From Symbiodinium natans (taxonomy: Eukaryota > Sar > Dinophyceae > Suessiales > Symbiodiniaceae), in contig CAJNDS010000358.1 in assembly GCA_905221605.1 (NCBI GenBank), forward strand, positions 622,501 to 686,500: a DNA stretch of 64,000 nt, given 5' to 3'. Under the pieces are notes generated by a model that did not search any database, had not been told where the DNA came from, and worked only from the letters and a program-made list of their open reading frames with translations. Made by a program: the position numbers and the translations under genes. Below are positions 1 to 10,199 of this stretch, piece by piece; the stretch's first letter is position 1; every line of letters begins with the position of its first letter.

Positions 1-55
1 GGTTTTAGAGCCTCGGGGCTTCCATGGGTTTTCAGGTTCATTCGGGTTCATTCGG

Positions 56-172
56 GTTTAGGGTTTAGGGTTTAGGGTTTAGGGTTTCGGGTTTAGGGTT
101 TAGGGTTTAGGGTTTAGGGTTTAGGGTTTAGGGTTTAGGGTTTAGGGTTTAGCGTTTAGGATCTAGGGTTTA
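56..172 (+). repeat. TTTAGGG array
   Basis: About 16 G-strand units with one TTTCGGG variant. Confidence 0.95.
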
Positions 173-232
173 GAGTTTCATGCATGTTGGGGTCGACGCA
201 TGTAAGGGTTTTCGGCTTGTTTCATGTCTCAG

Positions 233-279
233 GTCTGCTGATGGAGCTACCTGTGCACAAGCTGAACCCCAAGCCGTTT
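233..279 (+). CDS. Candidate exon, upstream gene
   Basis: Follows CTCAG; open in all three frames. The frame SADGATCAQAEPQAV joins the next exon in phase through a GC donor at 280, and both intron start and next exon begin GCC. The alternative LLMELPVHKLNPKPF also looks coding. Confidence 0.4.
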
Positions 280-384
280 GCCCTAAGCCCTAAACCCTAA
301 ACCCTAAACCCTAAACCCTAAACCCTAAACCCTAAGTCTTATTCCTCATCCCCTAAAGCTTGGCCCGATGTCCTCCCGATCCAG

Positions 385-462
385 GCCAGACCGACCCGGG
401 TGCGCCCAAGAAGGTTCGCCTGGTGCGCCTCTACTGGCGCCAGGTGCTGAGTGATCTTCGGG
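385..462 (+). CDS. Candidate exon, upstream gene
   Basis: After CCAG, the frame QTDPGAPKKVRLVRLYWRQ continues to LSDLR and ends at a GTGTGAG donor. Good codon pattern and a consensus-like donor; product not recognised. Confidence 0.55.
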
Positions 463-847
463 GTGTGAGGGCTTGGGGTTTAGGGTTTAGGGTTTAATTA
501 GGGTTTGGGGTTTTAGGGTTTGGGGTTTAGGGTTTAGGGTGTAGGGCTAGGGTTTAGGGGCTCCGGGAAGAGGGGGAGGGGGGGGTTAGGGTCTAGGGCT
601 TCACGGTTGATTGTTTTTGGGTCTTAGGGTTTGGTTTTTTGTTGGGCTTGTGGGGCTTTTGGGCTGTTGGGGTTTTCAGGATTTACCGTTAAGGATTCCC
701 TAAACCCTAAACCCGAAACCCGAAACCCTAAACCCTAAACCCGAAACCCTAAACCCTAAACCCTAAACCCTAAACCCTAACCCTAAACCCTAAACCCTAA
801 ACTTGTTTTCGGCCATAAGACCCCTGCTTTCCCTTGGATTGAAGCAG

Positions 848-892
848 AACTCACTCAAAACCGAACCCACAGCCCCTGCCAAGGCCTCTGTG
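848..892 (+). CDS. Candidate exon, upstream gene
   Basis: Follows GAAGCAG; encodes NSLKTEPTAPAKASV, a linker-like stretch, and ends at GTAAGG, one of the best donor matches here. Frame choice is not certain. Confidence 0.5.
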
Positions 893-1288
893 GTAAGGTT
901 TATATAGGGTTTAGGGTTTAGGGTTTAGGGTTTAGGGTTTGCGGCTTGGGGTTGAAAGTTTACTTTTTACGGTTTGCATTTTAGGGTTTAGGGTTACGGG
1001 TTCAGGGTTTACGGTTTAGGGTTTAAAGTTTACGTTTTACTGTTTGCGGTTTAGGGTTTAGGGTTGCGGGTTACCCCCCCCCCCGTGCAGCCGGGTGGAT
1101 TCTAACAGCAGCAGAGCAAGGCGGCCTTTTCAAACCCAGCCCCCCCCTCCCCCCAGACCCTAAACCCTAAACCCTAAACCCCTAAACCTCGGCCCTAAGC
1201 CCTAAACCCCAAAAACCTGGAATCCTCTGAAGACGAACCATGGTGGCGCGAACCCCAACCCTAGGCCCTGAAACCTATACCCCAAACA

Positions 1289-1402
1289 ACATGTGGGTGG
1301 TTGTCAAAATTATTGTCCGTTTTTGGACCCCTATTATAATACGGGACGGAATATTTTTAGGGTACCCCAAAAGGGGGTCATAATTTTGACAACCACCCAT
1401 GT
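1289..1402. mobile_element. MITE-like inverted-repeat element
   Basis: Ends ACATGTGGGTGGTTGTCAAA and its near-complement TTTTGACAACCACCCATGT, 114 bp, no ORF. Confidence 0.75.
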
Positions 1403-1666
1403 AGAGATCTGATTTAACTGTTCACTTACGGCATCTTTTTTCCTAGCCCTAAGCCCTAAACCTACACCCTTTCTGGCTTCTACTGTGGGCACTTCGGGAG
1501 GGTGGGGGAGTGGAACCTTGACATTCGCAGGTTTTAGGGCTCCGAAACCTTAAGCCCGAAACCCTAAACCACCCTATATAAGCCCCAAATCACCTGATAC
1601 CCTAAATAGACCACCCTAGACCCTAAACCACCACCCTAAACGCCTAAACCCCTAGACCCCTTCTTA

Positions 1667-1763
1667 GTAGCTGAGTGAGCACACTTCACATTTTTTGGGA
1701 TACTATCGTCCCCTATAGAACTGAAAGTGTACACTTTTGGGGGGGCTTATGAACTCCGCAGCT
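1667..1763. mobile_element. Small dispersed element (AGCTGAGTGAGCAC family)
   Basis: About 97 bp; related copies at 11890-11986 and a 5' fragment at 31918-31951. Shared core CACACTT..CACTTTTTGGGATACT. Confidence 0.7.
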
Positions 1764-1798
1764 AAGCTTTTTGCTCTTTGAGGCTACATGATTGGCAG

Positions 1799-1853
1799 CG
1801 CCCGGGGCTCAGTCTGGGGGATCGAGGCGCTTTCTTGCTGCGAGGCTTCGGAA
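1799..1853 (+). CDS. Candidate exon, upstream gene
   Basis: Follows ATTGGCAG. The frame ARGSVWGIEALSCCEASE ends G^GTTGTG, and that G joins exon 2046-2089 in phase. A second frame (RPGLSLGDRGAFLLRGFG) is also open. Confidence 0.4.
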
Positions 1854-2045
1854 GGTTGTGCCGAGGGGCTCCCCAACCGCCCCCCCCCCCCCCCCCCCCG
1901 CCCCCCCGCCTTACTACAATAAGCCTAAACCCTAAACCCTAAACCCTAAACCTTAAACCCTAAACCCTAAACCCTAAACCCTAAACCCTAAACCCTGACT
2001 CAAGGACGTTAAGCATAAAGTTAGAGTATTGGGAACCCAGCTCAG

Positions 2046-2089
2046 GTTCTGAAAGTCTTGAGTCTGGGGCTCCTTTCTTTCACCTGTGT
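2046..2089 (+). CDS. Candidate exon, upstream gene
   Basis: After CTCAG, encodes SESLESGAPFFHLC with a GC donor (GCAAG). It joins the next exon (starts GCC) in phase 0. Confidence 0.4.
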
Positions 2090-2237
2090 GCAAGTTAGGC
2101 TCCCTCACAAAACCTAAACTGCAAACCCTGAACCCTGAACTCCAAGCCTTAAGCCCCAAACCCTCAGCCCTTAACCCTAAACCCTAAACCTTAAACCCTA
2201 AACCCTAGCCCTAAACCCAAACCCCCAAACTCCCAAG

Positions 2238-2325
2238 GCCATCGTCCAGCAACTGCGTGACGAGCCGTCGCGGCTGGCGCTCAATGACGGAAAGTTTGGG
2301 CCTCGGCTGTTGGCCGAAGAGTTGA
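2238..2325 (+). CDS. Candidate exon, upstream gene
   Basis: After CCAAG, encodes AIVQQLRDEPSRLALNDGKF followed by GPRLLAEEL: amphipathic, with clear GC3 bias. It ends A^GTTTAG, so the donor is the first unit of the G-strand array that follows. Confidence 0.65.
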
Positions 2326-2326
2326 G

Positions 2327-2460
2327 TTTAGGGTTTAGGGCTTAGGGCTTAGGGCTTAGGGCTTAGGGCTTAGGGCTTAGGGCTTAGGGCTTAGGGCTTA
2401 GGGTTTAGGGTTTAGGGTTTAGGGGTTTAGGGTTTAGGGTTTAGGGTTTAGGGTTTAGGG
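2327..2460 (+). repeat. TTTAGGG/CTTAGGG array
   Basis: About 19 G-strand units, half of them CTTAGGG, starting exactly at the donor of exon 2238-2325. Confidence 0.95.
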
Positions 2461-2770
2461 CTGAAGGTATTTGAAACTCGGCTCTTGCTTACTTCGCCGA
2501 ACTTAGGGTTCAGGGGCTTAGGAGTTTCTTAGGGCACGGTCCCTTTGTACCCTAAACCCTAAACCCCAAACCCTAAACCCAGTATGGGCCCTCAAAAGGG
2601 TGCCCCCTCTATGCCCGGTATACACCCTTTACAACCCAAGGGCTCATAGATGAGAACCCTGTAACGAGGGTAAGGGACCATATTACGGGCCCATGAAACT
2701 ACCCTAGGGTTTAGGGTTTAGGGTTTAGGGTTTAGGGTTTAGGGTTTAGGGTTTAGGGTTTAGGGTTTAG

Positions 2771-2862
2771 GCTTGAGGGTCTTCGATTGGCCTGGGCCGG
2801 CGATGGGCAAGCCCCGCTTTACATCGCTATGTGTTTGGTATCATCCCACCATCCCTGAATCC
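2771..2862 (+). CDS. Candidate exon, upstream gene
   Basis: The acceptor is TTTAG, the last unit of a G-strand array. Joined in phase to exon 2238-2325, it reads SLRVFDWPGPAMGKPRFTSL then CVWYHPTIPES and ends at a GT donor. A competing frame (LRLAWAGDGQAPLYIAMCL) is also plausible. Confidence 0.5.
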
Positions 2863-3048
2863 GTTTGCATTTGATGGGAACGCTGCGGCGAGGGGCCAGG
2901 GGGCTTTTCGGGACCCCCTGAGGCTCGAAAGCACCCCTAAACCCAAATCCCAAAACCCTAAAACCCTAAAGCCCTAAACCCTAAACCCTAAACCCTGAAC
3001 CCTAAACCCTAAACCCTAAACCTTACATCACCCTCCCAAGCGTCGCAG

Positions 3049-3105
3049 TGCAGGTTGGATCTTTTTGGCTTCATGTGCGTGCTGGCCCAGGACGACATAG
3101 AAATT
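3049..3105 (+). CDS. Candidate exon, upstream gene
   Basis: After GTCGCAG, 19 codons read CRLDLFGFMCVLAQDDIEI, phase 0 at both ends, donor GTAGGG. In phase with both neighbours. Confidence 0.6.
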
Positions 3106-3507
3106 GTAGGGGTTTTGGGTTTTGGGTTTAGGGATAGTAGAGGTTTAGAGTACCGGGATTTAGGTTGCAGGGGTTTAGGGTTTAGGGCGTGTGGGTTTCA
3201 AGGCGTAGGGCTTTAGGGTTTTGGGGTGAGGGTGTAGAGTGGGCAGGTGTTAGGGTTTAGGGTGTAGGCGTTCAGGGGTTAGGGGTTAGGGTTTAGGGTT
3301 TAGGGTTTAGGCCTTGGGAAGCTTCAAAGTGTGGGGTTCTGGGTTTTGAATTTATAAAGCTTGGGACCTAAAGATTCAGGGTTTAGGGTTTAGGGTTTGG
3401 TGCTCTAAGCCAAAATGCTTGCCATGAAAGCCCCAAACCCCAAACCCCAAACCCCAAACCCTCGTCCCGGTACTAAATCCTGGTTTTAGGGTTTAGGGAT
3501 CCTAAAC

Positions 3508-3655
3508 CGTAAACCCTAAACCCGAAACCCTAAACCCTAAACCCTAAACCCTAAACCCTAAACCCTAAACCCTAAACCCTAAACCCTAAACCCTAAACCC
3601 TAAACCCTAAACCCTAAACCCTAAACCCTAAACCCTAAACCCTAAACCCCAACCC
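3508..3655 (-). repeat. Long CCCTAAA array
   Basis: About 20 near-perfect C-strand units, 25 nt upstream of exon 3680-3727. Confidence 0.97.
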
Positions 3656-3679
3656 CCTGAATCCCCTATGCCCTACCAG

Positions 3680-3727
3680 GCCTTGCATCGCCCTTGGCCA
3701 TACAGAACGGTCGAGTTCCTGTCTTGG
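3680..3727 (+). CDS. Candidate exon, upstream gene
   Basis: After CTACCAG, 16 codons read ALHRPWPYRTVEFLSW; phase 0, GT donor. A long C-strand array lies upstream and a G-strand array starts just downstream. Confidence 0.6.
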
Positions 3728-3841
3728 GTTCGGGTTTATATAGGGTTTAGGGTTTAGGGTTTAGGGTTTAGGGTTTAGGGTTTAGGGTTTAGGGTTTAGG
3801 GTTTAGGGTGTAGGGATTAGGGTTTAGGGGTTGGAGATGAG

Positions 3842-3931
3842 ATGTGCGGGCCAGTATGCGCACTGATTCTTTGCAAACTTCTTGACCTGGCTTCGGGATG
3901 TCTCTCAAAGCCTCATTCAAGACAAGAATCC
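3842..3931 (+). CDS. Candidate exon, upstream gene
   Basis: After GATGAG, the frame MCGPVCALILCKLLDLASGC continues in phase 0 to a GTTTTG donor. Another + frame and a minus-strand frame are also open, so this is a moderate guess. Confidence 0.35.
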
Positions 3932-4427
3932 GTTTTGTGTCCACCCACCAGCACTGTCGGCGCAGCGTCAACGCATTGCCATTCAGCTCTGAACGATACT
4001 ACCTTATTAGGGTCCTTTGGATAAAAGGGAATCCTACTGTTTGGGGCTTCATATTACGGGTCCCTGATTCGAGGTTTAGGGTGTTAAGGCCTAGGGGTTT
4101 CTAGACCGAAGAGATACCTAGGAATAAAACAAACGTGTGCCCGTCTTAATTTAAGCGGCATATTATAAGGGAACCCAAACCCTAAAAAAAAGGAATCAGG
4201 GCCTACTCTGGGTTTAGGGTTTAGGGTTTTGGGCTTTAGGGTTTAGGGTTTAGGGTTTTTAGGGTTTAGGGTTCAGGGTTCAGGGTTCAGGGTTTAGGGT
4301 TTAGGGTTTAGGGTTTAGGGTTTAGGGTTTAGGGTTTGTGTTAGGGTATGAGGAGATTGGGGCTCGAGGGTTTAGGCTTTGGGTTCGGTCTTAGGAGCGG
4401 CGTTCAAGGGGTTTAGGTGTATGGTTG

Positions 4428-4612
4428 GCTCGGTTTAGGGGTTTAGGGGTTTAGGGGTTTAGGGGTTTAGGGGTTTAGGGGTTTAGGGGTTTAGGGGTTT
4501 TAGGGGTTTAGGGGTTTAGGGGTTTAGGGGTTTAGGGGTTTAGGGGTTTAGGGGTTTAGGGGTTTAGGGGTTTAGGGGTTTAGGGGTTTAGGGGTTTAGG
4601 GGTTTTTAGGGT
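4428..4612 (+). repeat. TTTAGGGG octamer array
   Basis: About 22 tandem units of TTTAGGGG, an 8-bp variant rather than the 7-bp unit used elsewhere, then three TTTTGGGG-like units. Confidence 0.95.
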
Positions 4613-4663
4613 TTAGGGGTTTTGGGGTTTTGGGGTTTTGGGTCTAGAACTGGTGGTATTCAG

Positions 4664-4702
4664 AACTGTGAATTTTCTGCCACGATGTTGCTGAAAAGCC
4701 GT
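4664..4702 (+). CDS. Candidate exon, upstream gene
   Basis: After ATTCAG, reads NCEFSATMLLKSR with a GC donor and joins exon 5422-5488 in phase 0. Confidence 0.55.
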
Positions 4703-4909
4703 GCGCCCTCCCCCCCCCCCCCCCCCGCGGTTCACGGTGGGTATAGAGTTTAGGGTCTAGGGCTCAGGGTTGCCGTGTAGATTTAGGGTTGCCCCTCACC
4801 CCAGTAGCTCGTGGTGGGTGGTGGGTTTATGGTTCAGGGTTAGCGTTCAGGGTTAGGGTTTCGAGTTTCCCTCTTCCGGGTCTAGGTTATCACCCTGCTG
4901 CCTAAGGCC

Positions 4910-5033
4910 TACAGGGTGGGGCCCCCTAGTTATAAGTAGAGTTATACGGGCCCTAAATTGGGTTATAAGGACCCTAAGTTAGGTTATAAGTCCCTTAACT
5001 ACAGTTAGTATAGTAAGGGGGCCCCACCCTGTA
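4910..5033. mobile_element. MITE-like element with 18-bp TIRs
   Basis: TACAGGGTGGGGCCCCCT at the left, exact complement at the right (AGGGGGCCCCACCCTGTA); 124 bp; internal GGTTATAAG repeats. Confidence 0.85.
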
Positions 5034-5421
5034 AACAACGTACTCCTCATCCCGGCGAATTAGGCCACAACCCTTGGGCAGAGCGAAACCTCAAAACCCT
5101 ACAGCTACCATAAACCCAAACCCACCATGAACCACACCACAAGGGTTTAGGGTTTAGGGTTTAGGGTTTAGGGTTTAGGGTTTAGGGTTTGAACCACAGG
5201 GGGGGAGGGGAACCCGAAACCCACCATGAACCACAGAGGGGGTCGGGGCAGGCCATGGGTGGGGGTCCGTGATGCTGGCGCATTGCCCCTATGGTCAGAA
5301 ACCCCAACTCTGAAAGCACTAGGGTTTAGGGTTTAGGGTTTAGGGTTCAGGGTTCAGGGTTCAGGGTTTAGGGTTTAGGGTTTAGGGTTTAGGGGGAGCC
5401 CTTGTCAGCCCAGCTTGCCAG

Positions 5422-5488
5422 GACCAGATCAGGCTGATCTTCCCACTTAACCGACACTCGGATCTGCTGTTTGTTCTTTGGAAAGAAG
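5422..5488 (+). CDS. Candidate exon, upstream gene
   Basis: After TGCCAG, reads DQIRLIFPLNRHSDLLFVLW then KE and ends at GTTGGT. A convincing single open frame with no close competitor. Confidence 0.65.
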
Positions 5489-5795
5489 GTTGGTAGCATG
5501 GGACTTTTTTTTTTTGTTTGGGGGGGGGGGGGGGTTCAGACTGTAATGCCGGCAGCCAGGGCTCCCCTAAACCCGAAGACCCAAATATTCTAAAATTAGG
5601 CTTTGGGGTTTACAGGGTGTCGGGTTAGGGTTTCGGGTTTAGGGTTGAGGGTCGAGGGTCGAGGGTCGGGTCGAGGGTCGCGGGTTGAGGGTCAGGGTTG
5701 AGGGTCAGGGTTTAGGGTTTGGGGTTTGGGGTTTGGGGTTTAGGATTTAGGGTTTAGGGCATAAGCCCTAAAAGCCTGAAAGCCGACGTCCCAAG

Positions 5796-5842
5796 GACCA
5801 ATGCCGTCGGAAGCTCAGATTCGCCGCCTGGCCTATGCCTTC
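5796..5842 (+). CDS. Candidate exon, upstream gene
   Basis: After CCAAG, phase 1; reads GPMPSEAQIRRLAYAF when joined to exon 5422-5488; GA donor before an in-frame TGA. Confidence 0.5.
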
Positions 5843-6286
5843 GACTGAGCAGCGAGCTCCCTACCATGCCCCCCCCCCCCAAGGGTTTAGGGTTTAGGGT
5901 TTAGGGTTTAGGGTTTAGGGTTTAGGGTAGAGCTCAGGAAGTTTCAGGGTTCGTAATTTGCATAAATATAAGACTACAGATCATAAACAAACAACAAAAA
6001 CATATATGTATATATGTATGGACATATATATATATATGTATATTTATTTATTTATTTATACATATACGTATATAGGCATGTGCATATGTATCTGGCCCCT
6101 GATAACTTGGGGCACCCCAAAAATCGGCTGGAAGAAGAGAGCTGATCTTCGGAGATGGGTCCGGTGCAGGGTTCGGTTTTTTGAGGGTTTAGGGTTTGGG
6201 TTCTTTAGGGTTTAGAGTTTGGAGTTTAGGGTTAAGGGTTCAGGGTTTTGGGGTTTTTAGTTTTTAGGGTATAGCGTTGTCTGCAG

Positions 6287-6350
6287 GCAAAGATCCCGCA
6301 GAATGCGGAAGTTGCGCAACGCCCGCGTGTACGCAAACATGGAACACGAG
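6287..6350 (+). CDS. Candidate exon, upstream gene
   Basis: After CTGCAG; all three frames are open. The frame AKIPQNAEVAQRPRVRKHGT is chosen because its phases match exons 5796-5842 and 6529-6621. GT donor. Confidence 0.5.
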
Positions 6351-6398
6351 GTACCGTGGCAGTCATTCGCTGAAGGCTCTTGGGGAACCTTGTCTTGG

Positions 6399-6503
6399 CA
6401 GCTTAGTGGTACCCTTTTCCCTCTTTTTTGGTTCAAGGTTCCCTTCTAAACTTGCCAACCTCAAAGAGGGTGCCTTTGTTATGATATGGTTACTGGGCTA
6501 CCC
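6399..6503. mobile_element. AGCCCAGTGGTACCCTTTT MITE family
   Basis: About 105 bp; copies at 30154-30258, 41992-42101, 61107-61215 and a 3' half at about 34313-34373. Shared ends GCCCAGTGGTACC / GGTTACTGGGC. Confidence 0.8.
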
Positions 6504-6528
6504 AGCTATTGGAACCTAAACCTCCCAG

Positions 6529-6621
6529 ATGCCTGCGCGGTATCCTTGTGGGCCCTGCAAGAAGCCATGTACATACAGCTCTTGAAGTGGAAGTACACAG
6601 ACGTCGGCAACACGCCGGTCT
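6529..6621 (+). CDS. Candidate exon, upstream gene
   Basis: After CTCCCAG, reads DACAVSLWALQEAMYIQLLK then WKYTDVGNTPV, ending T^GTTAGG. Strong coding character. Confidence 0.65.
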
Positions 6622-6865
6622 GTTAGGCACCAGGCCGTCTTGAGAATCAGGTGGGAAAAGAGGGCGACGCTTTAGGACGTTCAGGGTGTTTGGGGTTAGG
6701 GATTTGTAAGTAGGTTGGGTGTTTAGGGGTTGGGCCTCCGCGTCCTCCTTGCCACAGCTAAAACAAGGCCTACCTAACGGCTCTTGTGTAGTACCTTTTT
6801 TGGGGGGTAGTATGCTAGAATCCCCTTTAGCAAACCCCAAAAAGGAACTACATTAGAGCCTTCAG

Positions 6866-6953
6866 GTATAAAAGCCCTGAACATGCAAAACTCCGACATC
6901 CAACCCTGGCCAGCACCCAAGTGGCTGCTGAATGCCGGGTGCCCGCTTGACAG
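6866..6953 (+). CDS. Candidate exon, upstream gene
   Basis: After CTTCAG, reads CIKALNMQNSDIQPWPAPKW then LLNAGCPLD in phase with exon 6529-6621; GT donor. Confidence 0.6.
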
Positions 6954-7509
6954 GTGTTGCGGAGTACCGGCTCACACGGCTCAGGGCTTATGGGGTTCTC
7001 AGGAGTCAAGGGGGGGGTATGAAACCCGAGGTTCCCTACTGCTCCCCCACTACTCCCTAAGTCCCTAAGGCTCCCCAAGCTTAGGCCCCCTCCCTTCAAG
7101 AACCCTATACAGGGCTTGGGTTTAGGATCTATAAATAATTGGCCACACTGGGTTAGCCGCGTTATGTCTCTAGTTTACATGCGTATTGCCCAAAATCGGG
7201 GCCCTTCTATACTCCCCAAAATATGCATAGTCCTTGTACAGGGACCCCGAATGTCTAAGAACTGTCCCTTAATATGATCCCTGACCTGCAAACATGAGTT
7301 CTGATCCAGGAGTACAAGGATTCCACAATTAAGGACCCATATTTAGGGACCATGAAACTATGTATACCTTCAAACCCAAACCGAGGTTTCGTAGATGGTC
7401 TATCTAGAAGGCCGTCTATAGAAGCATCCTACCCTAAGCCCGTGCCCTAAGAGCATGATCCCTGATTAGGGGAACCCCCATAGCCCTCGGCGTTTTGGGA
7501 TCATGACAG

Positions 7510-7531
7510 CCGAGGACGGAAACTCTGGTTC
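7510..7531 (+). CDS. Candidate microexon, upstream gene
   Basis: After GACAG, 22 nt complete the codon split at 6953 and read SRGRKLWF before GTTGAG. Short, supported by phase only. Confidence 0.35.
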
Positions 7532-7793
7532 GTTGAGGGTTTAGGGTTTGGGGGGCGGGGGTGTATTCAGAGATATGGTCTGGGAGTCCAGGAGGCAGTG
7601 GGTATTTCCCAAGATAGGGGCACCCCCTCATATACCTCAGAATACCATAATCTATATATATATATATGTATTTATTTATTTATATGCATATGTGGGGACC
7701 ACCCAAGAAAAAGGAATGCTAAGTTTTGGAGGCCCCCCCCCTCATTCAGAAGGCCCAAAACAATGACGTTTTCGCATTTCTCACAGAGCTCAG

Positions 7794-7836
7794 GAGATCC
7801 TTGATGTAGAGCACATTGCAACACTACGCAGGATAC
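7794..7836 (+). CDS. Candidate exon, upstream gene
   Basis: After GCTCAG, reads EILDVEHIATLR. The frame stays open to about 7966, so the 3' end is uncertain; a GA donor at 7837 is the guess. Confidence 0.45.
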
Positions 7837-8723
7837 CCATGCAGCCATACTCTTGCCTACTAATTGTACATATTTATTCAAGAGCCATCATAAGAAAAAG
7901 TCTGGCTGTCGGGAGAGCTACAGTAGCAAGCCATAAGGCCGAAATCTTTACCAAAAACCCGGAACCCTAAATCCGAAAGCCATAGAACACAAAACAACCC
8001 TAAAACCCGAAGCCCTAAACCCCAAACGCTAAGACCCTAACCCTGAAATCCTAAACACTAAAACCTAACCCCTATTGCCTAAAACCCTAACCCTAAAATC
8101 CTAAACCCAAAACACCCAAAATACTAACCCCAAATCCTACACCTTCGAACCCTTAATTAAGGAACATACCTTACATCATATCAAGGATCCCGACATATTT
8201 CAAAAATATCCCCACCCTAAACCCTAAACCCTAAATTGAAATCCTAAATCCTAAGCCCTAAACCCTAAACCCTAAACCGTTAAGGGGTAAAAAGGGCTCT
8301 CTGGGTACCCGAAACGAGCCGAGCTACTGCCGCCGCGCACTTCGATCGATGTGCCGACCTCGGTTTCAGTGTTTAGGGTTTAGGGTTTAGGGGTTAGGGG
8401 TTAGGGGTTAGGGGTTAGGGGTTTAGGGTTTAGGGTTTAGGGTTTAGGGTTTAGGGTTTAGGGTTTAGGGTTTAGGTAGGGTTTAGGGTTTCAGGTTTTG
8501 TTGTTTAGCGCTTGAAGTTTTGGGGTTTTGTGTTTCGGGTTTGGCGGCCGTCCATGCATCAACAGCCGGTTTGGGGCTTGGGGTTTAGCGGCTAGTGTGT
8601 AAGGGTTGGCGATTGCAGTTCCAGATCCTGTCTTTGCATCCTAAACCCTAAACCCTAATCCCTAAACCCTAAACCCTAGAGCTCCCAAGACCGAAGACAA
8701 CATGGTTTGGGCTCAGGGCTCAG

Positions 8724-8774
8724 GGATTTGGATGGTTGTGCTTCTGTGTTGCATGCGGCTCGCCCATCTCTAAG
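8724..8774 (+). CDS. Candidate exon, upstream gene
   Basis: After GGCTCAG, the frame DLDGCASVLHAARPSL is phase-compatible with both neighbours. A hydrophobic frame (IWMVVLLCCMRLAHL) is also open. Confidence 0.4.
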
Positions 8775-8918
8775 CCCTAAACCCCAAAACGCTGTGAGGG
8801 TTGGGGGGGTTTAGGGTATAGGGTATAGGGTTTAGGGTTTAGGGTTTAGAGTTTAGGTGGTTTTAAGGCCCTAAACAGGGCGCTTGGCTCAAAGCAACCG
8901 GATCGTAGGTTCGTAGAG

Positions 8919-9019
8919 GGGCGACTCACATCTCACCATCGGCGATGTCGAAGAAATGCGTACTTCATTTGCTCGACACCGGCTTGCTGAGCGAGTACAC
9001 AGGCCAGAGGGGCGTCAGG
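8919..9019 (+). CDS. Candidate exon cut by a telomere-type array
   Basis: After TCGTAGAG, reads GDSHLTIGDVEEMRTSFARH then RLAERVHRPEGR. Its donor is the first GGTTTAG of the array beginning here. The 15 bp at 8995-9009 inside the exon recur exactly at 9076-9090 beyond the array. Confidence 0.6.
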
Positions 9020-9090
9020 GTTTAGGGTTTAGGGTTTAGGGTTTAGGGTTTAGGGTTTAGGGTTTAGGGTTTAGGGTACACAGGCCAGAG
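8995..9090. repeat. 15-bp direct repeats bordering a TTTAGGG array
   Basis: GTACACAGGCCAGAG at 8995-9009 and 9076-9090, identical, on both sides of the array that interrupts exon 8919-9019. Confidence 0.95.
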
Positions 9091-9229
9091 TGGGGGAAGG
9101 CAACGAGGGTTTAAGGCTAGGAAAAGTTTAGGCTTTAGGGTTTATGAAGGGGCTTTATTTAGAACCGCAAGCCGGGAATCACAGGAGTAGAGTAGGAATG
9201 TAAGAGGAAGAAGCCTATGGGTCCTTCTA

Positions 9230-9332
9230 CTTACTTCTCCAACAGCTGAACTTTAAACTTTTTGGGTTTCCTTATTTAGTAGGAATAATAAAGTTTAACC
9301 TTTTTTTTTCCCTTGGTTGTAGGAGAAGTAAG
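9230..9332. mobile_element. CTTACTTCTCC MITE family, copy 1
   Basis: 103 bp with ends CTTACTTCTCC / GGAGAAGTAAG and core ACTTTAAACTTTTTGGGTTT. Two more copies in the window. Confidence 0.85.
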
Positions 9333-9510
9333 TCTAGTCCCTTTATGTTCCTCTTATACTTTTGGGGTTCGGGTTGCCCTGCTTGGGGTTTTCCATTTGG
9401 AACCTTTTAGTTTAGGGTACCCCTGGAATCAGCACCCCAAACAGCGGACCCCTGACCCCCCCCCCCCCACCCCCAAAACCCAAAACCCAAAACCCAAAAC
9501 CCAAAACCCT

Positions 9511-9662
9511 ACTCCCTAAACCCTAAACCCTAAACCCTAAACCCTAAACCCTAAACCCTAAACCCTAAACCCTAAACCCTAAACCCTAAACCCTAAACCC
9601 TAAACCCTAAACCCTAAACCCTAAACCCTAAACCCTAAACCCTAAACCCTAAACCCTAACCC
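9511..9662 (-). repeat. Long CCCTAAA array
   Basis: About 21 perfect C-strand units ending in a C17 tract. Confidence 0.97.
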
Positions 9663-9849
9663 CCCCCCCCCCCCCCCTGCCCAAACTCCATCCTCCCACG
9701 CCCAAGCCCGGACCCCTAAATCTAAATTTGGGTCCTCCGCCCTGTCACCCTGCCGGTGTTCGGTTTAGGGTTTAGGGTTTAGGGTTTAGGGTTTGGGGTT
9801 TGGGGTTCAGGGTTTAGGATTCAGGGTTGAGGGTTTTGCCGCAAAGCAG

Positions 9850-9889
9850 TGTCATGCCAAAGGATAGACCAGCTTGCACACCTGCAACA
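9850..9889 (+). CDS. Candidate exon, upstream gene
   Basis: After AAGCAG, the frame SCQRIDQLAHLQ ends at GTAAGT, the best donor consensus in the window. Confidence 0.5.
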
Positions 9890-10199
9890 GTAAGTTCTTC
9901 TTGCCTGAACCCTGGACCCAAGCCCCTTTGACCCTAAACTCCAAGTTTTAGGGTTGAGGGTTTAGGGTTGGGGGTTCAGGGTTTCGGGTTTAAGGCATTC
10001 TGAACCCTAAACCCGCCTGTTTCCCTAATAACTTCTTTCGCGAGACCACGAGCGAAGGTGTTAGGGGCTGCAAGGTCTAGGAGTCTAAACCCTAAACCCT
10101 AAACCCTAAACCCTAAACCCTAAACCATCCTAGCGGTTTCTCCAGGATCCTCCGCAGGTCCTGTCGACATCACAAATTAGAGATTTGGGGTTGAGAGTT

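Noticed and set aside
1-172. Chromosome-end telomere
   Set aside because: Arrays are short, degenerate, occur in both orientations throughout, and are interleaved with exons.
4428-4612. CRISPR array
   Set aside because: Continuous octamer tandem repeat without spacers.
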